Assembly (NCBI GenBank): GCA_014360905.1
Contig: JACIWW010000005.1
Location: forward strand, 1 to 64,000
Direction of reading: 5' to 3'
DNA length: 64,000 nucleotides
DNA from: Chloroflexota bacterium
GTDB taxonomy: Bacteria > Chloroflexota > Anaerolineae > UBA2200
Shown here one piece after another: positions 59,191-64,000 of this stretch (its first letter is position 1; every line of letters begins with the position of its first letter). Under the pieces are notes generated by a model. It made no database searches and was not told the origin of the DNA. It worked only from the letters and a program-made list of their open reading frames with translations. The translations under genes and the position numbers were made by a program.

Positions 59191-59901
59191 TTATGCAAAT
59201 CCCAGCCCGCGCTCCTTCATGCTGACGTAGCGCTGATGGCCGATGACGAGGTGATCCAGTACCTCGATGTCAAGCAGTTTTCCCGCCTGCACAATCTGCT
59301 CGGTGACGCGCACATCATCAGGAGAGGGCGTGGGGTCACCTGAGGGATGGTTATGCGCGACAATGATGGCCACGCAATTGAGTCGAATCGCTTCGCGGAA
59401 CAGTTCCGCCACGCGAATGACTGAAGTATTCACGTTGCCCACATAAACCGTTGGCGAAGCCAGCACACGGTGCTTGGTGTCCAACAGCAACGTACGCAGG
59501 TGCTCCTGCTCCAGCAATCCCATCTCTGGCATGAGCAGATTGGCAGCATCAGCAGGCGAGGTGACCTGAGGACGCTCCTCTGGGGAGGCAACGAGCAAGC
59601 GTTTTCCCAATTCAAATGCTGCTTGTACCTGTGCTGCTTTGGCTATGCCTAGCCCGTGCTCACTCGCCAGCTCGCTGAAGCTGGCTCGCGCCAACCCCGC
59701 CAGCCCATGATAGGTCGAAAGCAAGCGTTGCGCCAAATCAAGGACGTTCTCTCCGCCGACTCCCGTGCGCAGGATGATGGCCAGTAATTCGCCATTAGAA
59801 AGAGCAGCAGCGCCATAGTGTTGCAATCGTTCTCGGGGGCGTTCCGAAGGGGGTAACTCACGAATCATGGGGCGATAAGGAGCCTGGTTTTTCTGCGTCA
59901 T
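59191..59901 (-). CDS. radC: RadC family JAB1/MPN domain protein
   Basis: An N-terminal helix-hairpin-helix region ([20 protein letters not shown]) and a C-terminal JAMM metalloprotease-like domain with [16 protein letters not shown]. The exact role is unclear despite the DNA-repair name; naming follows the family. Length 236 is typical. AAGGAG precedes the ATG. Its promoter shares bases with the divergent acyltransferase promoter. Confidence 0.94.
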   Translation of the reverse strand: MTQKNQAPYRPMIRELPPSERPRERLQHYGAAALSNGELLAIILRTGVGGENVLDLAQRLLSTYHGLAGLARASFSELASEHGLGIAKAAQVQAAFELGKRLLVASPEERPQVTSPADAANLLMPEMGLLEQEHLRTLLLDTKHRVLASPTVYVGNVNTSVIRVAELFREAIRLNCVAIIVAHNHPSGDPTPSPDDVRVTEQIVQAGKLLDIEVLDHLVIGHQRYVSMKERGLGFA

Positions 59902-59929
59902 GTGGTTCTCCTTTGGCTGGTATGGTCAG

Positions 59930-59958
59930 ATTATATCCCTCGCGCTTTGGTTTGACAA
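59930..59958 (-). promoter_or_regulatory. Promoter of radC
   Basis: On the minus strand TTGTCA and a perfect TATAAT are 17 bases apart. Its -35 box shares five bases with the -35 box of the plus-strand promoter at 59952-59980. Confidence 0.68.
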
Positions 59959-59980
59959 ACCCGCTCCTGATACGTATCAT
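59952..59980 (+). promoter_or_regulatory. Promoter of the PatA/PimA/PgsA-like operon
   Basis: A perfect TTGACA and TATCAT are 17 bases apart. The transcript would start near 59987, so translation of the next gene must begin downstream of that. Confidence 0.7.
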
Positions 59981-60068
59981 CCAAGCCAGCACAGAATGGT
60001 ACCAAGAGACGAGACATGATGTCATCTCGAACTCGTCTTGTCCTAACAATACGTCGGGAGGCATTGCT

Positions 60069-60968
60069 ATCACCAATCAATCGCTGCTGAGCTATTACGT
60101 TTATCGCCTGTTTGGCGCTGTGATGCCACGGATACCTCCGCGCATGGGGTATGCTTTCTTTACCCTTCTCGGCGATCTGGCATACGCTATGTCGAAGGCA
60201 TCCAGGGAGAATGTGCTGGACAACCTACGCCACGTGCTCGGGCCACAGGCCGAACCGACGCGCATCGCACAAGTAGCACGACAGATATTCCGCAATCAGG
60301 CACGCAATTACTACGACCTTTTCCGTGTCGCGTCGCTCAGTGCGGAGCGAATTGAGCGGCTAGTGACAATTCACGGATTGGAGCATATCGACCAGTCCTT
60401 GTCCGCTGGCAAGGGCCTGATCATAGTTACTGCTCACTTCGGGAATCTTGATGTTGTAGCACAAGCATTTGCGCTGCGGAAATATCCTATTACGGTAATT
60501 GGAGAGCACCTACAACCGGAGAAATTATATCAGTATGTGGTATCGCTACGCGCCAGCAAAGGCATCAAAATTATACCGGTAGATAGTTTCTTGCGCCCGT
60601 TGTTCAAAGCGCTGCGCAACAACGAAATCGTGGGCCTGGCTGCGGATAGAAACCTGAACGCTACCGGGGCACTGGTTGAGTTCTTTGGTGCGCCAGCATT
60701 GCTTCCCGATGGGCATGTGCACCTGGCCTTACGCACGGGTGCTAAACTGGCACTGGCCTTTAGCATACGCAAGCCAGACAACACGTTCGAAGTCTACGTT
60801 GAACCACCCTTGCCGCTAGAAAACAGCGGCGAACTGGAAAAGGACATCCGCTCAGGGATGACCAAGCTGGTCGCTGTTCTGGAGAAATACATCGGCCAGC
60901 ATCCTGAGCAATGGGTGATGTTTCAACCCGTCTGGAAATTACCCGAACACCTGGGAAGCAGCGCATGA
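60069..60968 (+). CDS. LpxL-like acyltransferase, PatA-like
   Basis: A membrane-associated acyltransferase of the LpxL/HtrB/PatA family. The HX4D motif is TAHFGNLDVV. Other blocks are YRLFGAVMPRIPPRMGYAFF, AADRNLNATGALVEFFGAP and QWVMFQPVW. In mycobacteria PatA acylates phosphatidylinositol mannosides, and here the next genes are a PimA-like transferase and a CDP-alcohol transferase. The start is a problem: after the promoter no ATG, GTG or TTG is placed well. GGGAGG (60056-60061) stands seven bases before an in-frame ATC at 60069, which gives a family-like N-terminus. The ATT at 60063 is another option. Confidence 0.85.
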   Translation: MTNQSLLSYYVYRLFGAVMPRIPPRMGYAFFTLLGDLAYAMSKASRENVLDNLRHVLGPQAEPTRIAQVARQIFRNQARNYYDLFRVASLSAERIERLVTIHGLEHIDQSLSAGKGLIIVTAHFGNLDVVAQAFALRKYPITVIGEHLQPEKLYQYVVSLRASKGIKIIPVDSFLRPLFKALRNNEIVGLAADRNLNATGALVEFFGAPALLPDGHVHLALRTGAKLALAFSIRKPDNTFEVYVEPPLPLENSGELEKDIRSGMTKLVAVLEKYIGQHPEQWVMFQPVWKLPEHLGSSA

Positions 60969-62116
60969 AAATTGCACTGGTTACTCCTTATGAGTATACA
61001 TATCCTGGTGGGGTCACAGAACATGTCTCCCACCTAGATCGGTGCTTTCGCGAATGGGGCCACGAGGTCAAGATCATCGCACCATGTTCTGAGGATGCGC
61101 CAAACGTGCCTGACAACGTTATTAGAATGGGCAAGCGTATTACCCCTGTTCCCTTCGGCGGTTCTATTTCGCGTGTCACCTTGTCGCCACGCATTTACCG
61201 GCCTGTGAAAAGCCTGCTGAAGGAAAAGCAATTCGACATCATTCACCTGCACGAGCCACTGATGCCTGCTTTGCCCCTTTTCGTGCTGCGCCATTCCAAG
61301 ACGATAAATGTAGGCACATTCCACGCCTACCGCGAGAGTCGTCACTGGGGTCTGGAAACTGTAGGCCCTCTCTTGCAGCCCCTTCTCGAAAAGTTGCATG
61401 CCAGGATATGCGTCTCCGAAGCCGCACTGGAGCTTGCCAGCCGCTATTTTCCCGGTGAGTATAGAATCATCCCTAACGGCATTGACGTGCAGCATTTTAG
61501 CGGGGCACATGTCCAGCCGGTTGAACGATACAACGATGGCCGACCCAATATCCTCTTCGTGGGGAGGCTGGAAAAGCGCAAAGGATTTCGTTACCTCATC
61601 CGCGCCTTTCCTTATATCGTACAAGCAGTACCGGATGCACGGTTGATCGTCGCTGGAGCCTATAGCAAAGAAGACAAGGAGCCCTTTGTACGTTATGCGC
61701 GCATGCACCATCTGAGCAGTGTCAAATTTGTGGGTCGCGTTTCATCAGAGGACCTGCCCCGTTATTACAAGACCTGTGACGTTTTCTGCGCTCCCTCTAT
61801 TGGTTTTGAGAGCTTTGGCATCGTCCTATTAGAAGCCATGGCTGCTGGAAAGCCCATTGTAGCGAGCAATATCCCGGGATACCGCTGTGTGCTAGAAGAT
61901 GGTCAGGAAGGCTTTCTGGTCGAACCAGAAAACGAGCGTGCCCTAGCCGATGCAATTATCAAATTGCTGCAGGACCCCGCCCTGCGCCAGGAAATGGGCG
62001 AGCGCGGCCGTCGTAAAGCTGCCCGCTACGACTGGTCTATTATTGCTCGCCAAGTGCTTGATGTCTACGAAGAGCTCCTACAACAGAAAGCTGAGGGCAA
62101 ACTTCATGTTGAGTGA
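60965..62116 (+). CDS. GT4 glycosyltransferase, PimA-like
   Basis: A GT-B transferase with MKIALVTPYEYTYPGGVTEH, the GTFHAYRESRHWG region, NILFVGRLEKRKGFRYLIRA, and the nucleotide-sugar site SIGFESFGIVLLEAMAAGKP (EX7E). The N-terminal YPGGVTEHV pattern and the context resemble phosphatidylinositol alpha-mannosyltransferase (PimA). The ATG overlaps the preceding stop by four bases (ATGA). Length 383 is normal. Mannose as donor sugar is inferred from the neighbourhood. Confidence 0.87.
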   Translation: MKIALVTPYEYTYPGGVTEHVSHLDRCFREWGHEVKIIAPCSEDAPNVPDNVIRMGKRITPVPFGGSISRVTLSPRIYRPVKSLLKEKQFDIIHLHEPLMPALPLFVLRHSKTINVGTFHAYRESRHWGLETVGPLLQPLLEKLHARICVSEAALELASRYFPGEYRIIPNGIDVQHFSGAHVQPVERYNDGRPNILFVGRLEKRKGFRYLIRAFPYIVQAVPDARLIVAGAYSKEDKEPFVRYARMHHLSSVKFVGRVSSEDLPRYYKTCDVFCAPSIGFESFGIVLLEAMAAGKPIVASNIPGYRCVLEDGQEGFLVEPENERALADAIIKLLQDPALRQEMGERGRRKAARYDWSIIARQVLDVYEELLQQKAEGKLHVE

Positions 62117-62687
62117 CAAATTCCGAAATTGGACTCGTGCACTGAGTGCATTCATTGCTCGCCTGCTTGGACGCCTGGGTGTCCCGCCGAATGCCTTAAC
62201 TGTGTTGGGTTATCTGCTTCATTTGCCCGTGATGTACGAGTTGGCAATTGGACATCTGCGCCTTGGAGGCATTCTGTTGGCTTTGGCCAGTATATTCGAC
62301 AACCTGGATGGTTCTTTAGCCCGCGAAATGGAGCAGGTAACGATCTTTGGTGCATTCCTTGACTCCGTAACTGACCGCTTCTCAGAGGGTACAGTGCTTG
62401 CAGGACTTTTACTTTGGTATGTGCAGGGCGGAGCCAAAGTCGAGATTGTCCTTGTATATGCCGCTTTGTTCGGCTCACTCATGGTTAGTTACACCCGAGC
62501 ACGTGCAGAAGGGGTGGGCGTTGCCTGTAAGGAGGGGCTATTTACTAGATTCGAGCGGGTAATCGTACTCGTGGCAGGTCTTATCCTGCAACAGGCACAG
62601 TTAACCCTCTGGGTGTTAGCAGTTCTAACCAATGTTACGGCATTACAGCGCATCTATCATGTCTGGCAAAAAACACGAAGCAGGTAA
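62106..62687 (+). CDS. CDP-alcohol phosphatidyltransferase, likely phosphatidylinositol-phosphate synthase
   Basis: A membrane enzyme with the complete CDP-alcohol motif DGX2ARX8GX3DX3D, seen from DGSLAREMEQVTIFG to AFLDSVTDR. It has about five or six membrane helices. The SVTDRFSEGTVLAGLL region and the operon suggest an inositol-phosphate rather than glycerol-phosphate acceptor. I place the start at ATG 62106 because the family N-terminus (MLSDKFRNWTRALSAFIARL) begins there. It overlaps the PimA-like gene by 11 bases. Length 193. Confidence 0.87.
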   Translation: MLSDKFRNWTRALSAFIARLLGRLGVPPNALTVLGYLLHLPVMYELAIGHLRLGGILLALASIFDNLDGSLAREMEQVTIFGAFLDSVTDRFSEGTVLAGLLLWYVQGGAKVEIVLVYAALFGSLMVSYTRARAEGVGVACKEGLFTRFERVIVLVAGLILQQAQLTLWVLAVLTNVTALQRIYHVWQKTRSR

Positions 62688-62753
62688 CGCCTGGCAAGCG
62701 CCTGATCCGGCATTCACTCACCACTCATTACTCGTCACGCTGCGAGGCAATCC

Positions 62754-63512
62754 ATGGCTACCTTGACTTTTCTTGGCACAGGAGCAGCGGTGCCCGCGAT
62801 AGGTCACGACAACACTTACCTAGCGCTTGAGGGCGAACAGTCCACGTTGCTCATTGATTGCGCCGGCAGCCCATTGCTGAAAGTGCAACTAGCAGGTATC
62901 GAACCCTGTCAACTGCAGTATGTGATTCTCACCCACAGACACCCGGACCACATCTATGGGCTCCCTGTATTAGTGCTGGGGCTTTGGTTACTGGGCTGCC
63001 AAACACCCCTCCAAGTGCTGGGTGAGGCAGAAGGGCTGCGGGCTGCTCAAGCCTTATTGAATGCTTTCCGACCCTCAGAAGAATGGCCTGGATTTTGCCC
63101 GCCAACCTATCGCGAAGTACAATTACAAAATAGTAGTATGGTCCTTGACCTGCCAGATTTGCTCATCACGGCTTCTCCGGCAGCTCACGTCATTCCTAGC
63201 CTGATGATCAAAGTTCAGAACAAGGCTTCAGGGCGTGCTATCGTCTATTCTGGCGATACGGCGCCTTGTGAGAACTTGGTGCGCTTGGCCTATGGCGCAG
63301 ATGTGCTCATCCATGAGGCTTCTGGCGAGCACGCTGGCCACTCGTCGGCAGCTCAGGCAGGGCAGGTTGCACAACGTGCTGGCGTGAAAAAGCTCTATTT
63401 GATTCACTACCCAGCCCTAACTGCCAATCTGAATGCACTGCTTGCCCAGGCAAGGCAGGAATTCACTGGGGAGGTAGAACTAGCACGCGACTTCGGAACT
63501 TGCGAGTTCTAA
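62754..63512 (+). CDS. RNase Z-like MBL fold protein
   Basis: A beta-lactamase-fold metallo-hydrolase with TFLGTGAAVPAIGHDNTYL near the N-terminus, ILTHRHPDHIYGLPVL (HXHXDH) and VYSGDTAPCENLVRLA (Asp ligand), with later His in GHSSAAQAG and LIHYPA. This resembles the RNase Z (ElaC) and phosphodiesterase group. It lacks the usual long exosite arm, so a tRNA 3' processing role is uncertain. Length 252. GAGG stands nine bases before the ATG. It lies 66 bases after the inositol-lipid operon and may be part of it. Confidence 0.87.
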   Translation: MATLTFLGTGAAVPAIGHDNTYLALEGEQSTLLIDCAGSPLLKVQLAGIEPCQLQYVILTHRHPDHIYGLPVLVLGLWLLGCQTPLQVLGEAEGLRAAQALLNAFRPSEEWPGFCPPTYREVQLQNSSMVLDLPDLLITASPAAHVIPSLMIKVQNKASGRAIVYSGDTAPCENLVRLAYGADVLIHEASGEHAGHSSAAQAGQVAQRAGVKKLYLIHYPALTANLNALLAQARQEFTGEVELARDFGTCEF

Positions 63513-63594
63513 TGCATGGAAAGCAACGAGTGCAACGTGATGCTCGGCACTACGCAGTTCACACATCACCCGTCATACCACTTGGTAGGTACAC

Positions 63595-64000
63595 ATGCAT
63601 ATCACAAGCGAGACTATTGAGTTCTTAACCAACCTACTTGGTCCAGAGCGCGTCTCGACGCGGCAGGCTGATCTCGATGCGCACGCACAAGATGAATCCT
63701 TCCACGGGCCACATCCGCCTGATGTCGTAGTCTGGCCACAAAACGCACAGGAGATCAGCGCCATCTTGAAGCATGCCAACGAAAGACTGATCTCAGTCAC
63801 ACCCTGGAGCGGCGGATCCAGCCTGGAAGGCAATCCCATACCGGTGCACGGTGGCATCCTGCTGGCACTGTACCGCATGAACCAGATCATCGAAATACGC
63901 GAAGCCGACCTGCAAGTGGTCGTACAACCAGGCATCATCTATGACGAATTGAACCAGAAACTGGCCCGCTATGGTCTTTTCTTCCCTCCTGCTCCTGGCT
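63595..64000 (+). CDS. FAD-linked oxidase, GlcD/D-lactate dehydrogenase type, 5' part
   Basis: The open frame from ATG 63595 runs off the window with 135 residues. It contains the FAD-binding type 4 pattern: DVVVWPQNAQEISAILKHAN, VTPWSGGSSLEGNPIPVHGG and VVVQPGIIYDELNQKLARYG. The GGSSLEGN loop is typical of D-lactate or glycolate dehydrogenases and related alkyl-DHAP-synthase-like enzymes. No signal is seen. The upstream ribosome site is weak. The substrate cannot be told from this part. Confidence 0.88.
   Translation, partial: MHITSETIEFLTNLLGPERVSTRQADLDAHAQDESFHGPHPPDVVVWPQNAQEISAILKHANERLISVTPWSGGSSLEGNPIPVHGGILLALYRMNQIIEIREADLQVVVQPGIIYDELNQKLARYGLFFPPAPG

Noticed and set aside
1-64000. 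CRISPR arrays, insertion sequences, integrases or prophage genes
   Set aside because: No regularly spaced direct repeats, transposase or integrase motifs, or tRNA-associated attachment duplications were seen in reading the window.

Overview
The window looks like one contiguous stretch of a bacterial chromosome of mid GC content. It carries about 62 protein genes, four tRNAs, one ribozyme and no mobile element or CRISPR array that I could find. The gene families point to the Chloroflexota, probably an anaerobic Anaerolineae-like lineage (inference, not tested by phylogeny). Supporting signs are an ECF sigma factor followed by DUF5667/DUF5666 proteins, a glycosidase-like/O-antigen-ligase fusion, Pro/Thr-rich surface proteins, a secreted beta-propeller-like protein with an LPIVLK-type tail, PadR and DUF362 proteins, and a high-molecular-weight rubredoxin (an anaerobe protein). 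Promoters are ordinary sigma-70 type, and several genes appear to be leaderless.

Layout. 1-6 kb: rluB-cmk-plsC-radical SAM/PDZ operon, tRNA-Ser, an M20 peptidase and a PAP2 phosphatase. 6-12 kb: membrane protein, dodecin, ECF sigma factor with membrane-bound DUF5666-repeat proteins and a secreted repeat protein. 12-25 kb (minus strand): mnmG and a NUDIX gene, tRNA-Gln, then a ten-gene run rplY-mreB-mreC-mreD-mrdA-minC-minD-minE-rodA-gltX that joins cell shape, septum placement and translation genes. 25-29 kb: an exopolysaccharide-type operon (GH-like/O-antigen ligase fusion, GT2, UDP-glucuronate decarboxylase). 29-37 kb: hydrolase and sugar isomerase, scpA, VanZ, GT4, a divergent RsmI, and glmS with a glmS ribozyme in its leader. 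37-43 kb: high-molecular-weight rubredoxin and an eight-gene minus-strand operon (PadR, Mrp ATPase, CooT-like, His-tailed small protein, radical SAM, two metallo-beta-lactamase-fold proteins, CoA-binding protein). 43-51 kb: HAD, tRNA-Gly-xth, DUF362, yggS, a full-length eukaryote-like topoisomerase IB, and bactofilin with an M23 peptidase. 51-64 kb: rdgB-rfaE2, murJ, tRNA-Val, a TPR operon with a DUF4910 aminopeptidase, a frameshifted membrane gene, radC, an operon resembling the actinobacterial phosphatidylinositol-mannoside genes, an RNase Z-like protein and a truncated FAD oxidase.

Themes. Much of the window serves the envelope: peptidoglycan elongation (MreBCD, RodA, PBP2, MurJ), precursor supply (GlmS under ribozyme control), bactofilin/M23, inositol lipids and surface polysaccharide. 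The strongest points for follow-up are the eukaryote-like topoisomerase IB, the glmS ribozyme with an inserted domain, the uncharacterised PadR-Mrp-CooT-MBL operon, and the PI-mannoside-like operon.
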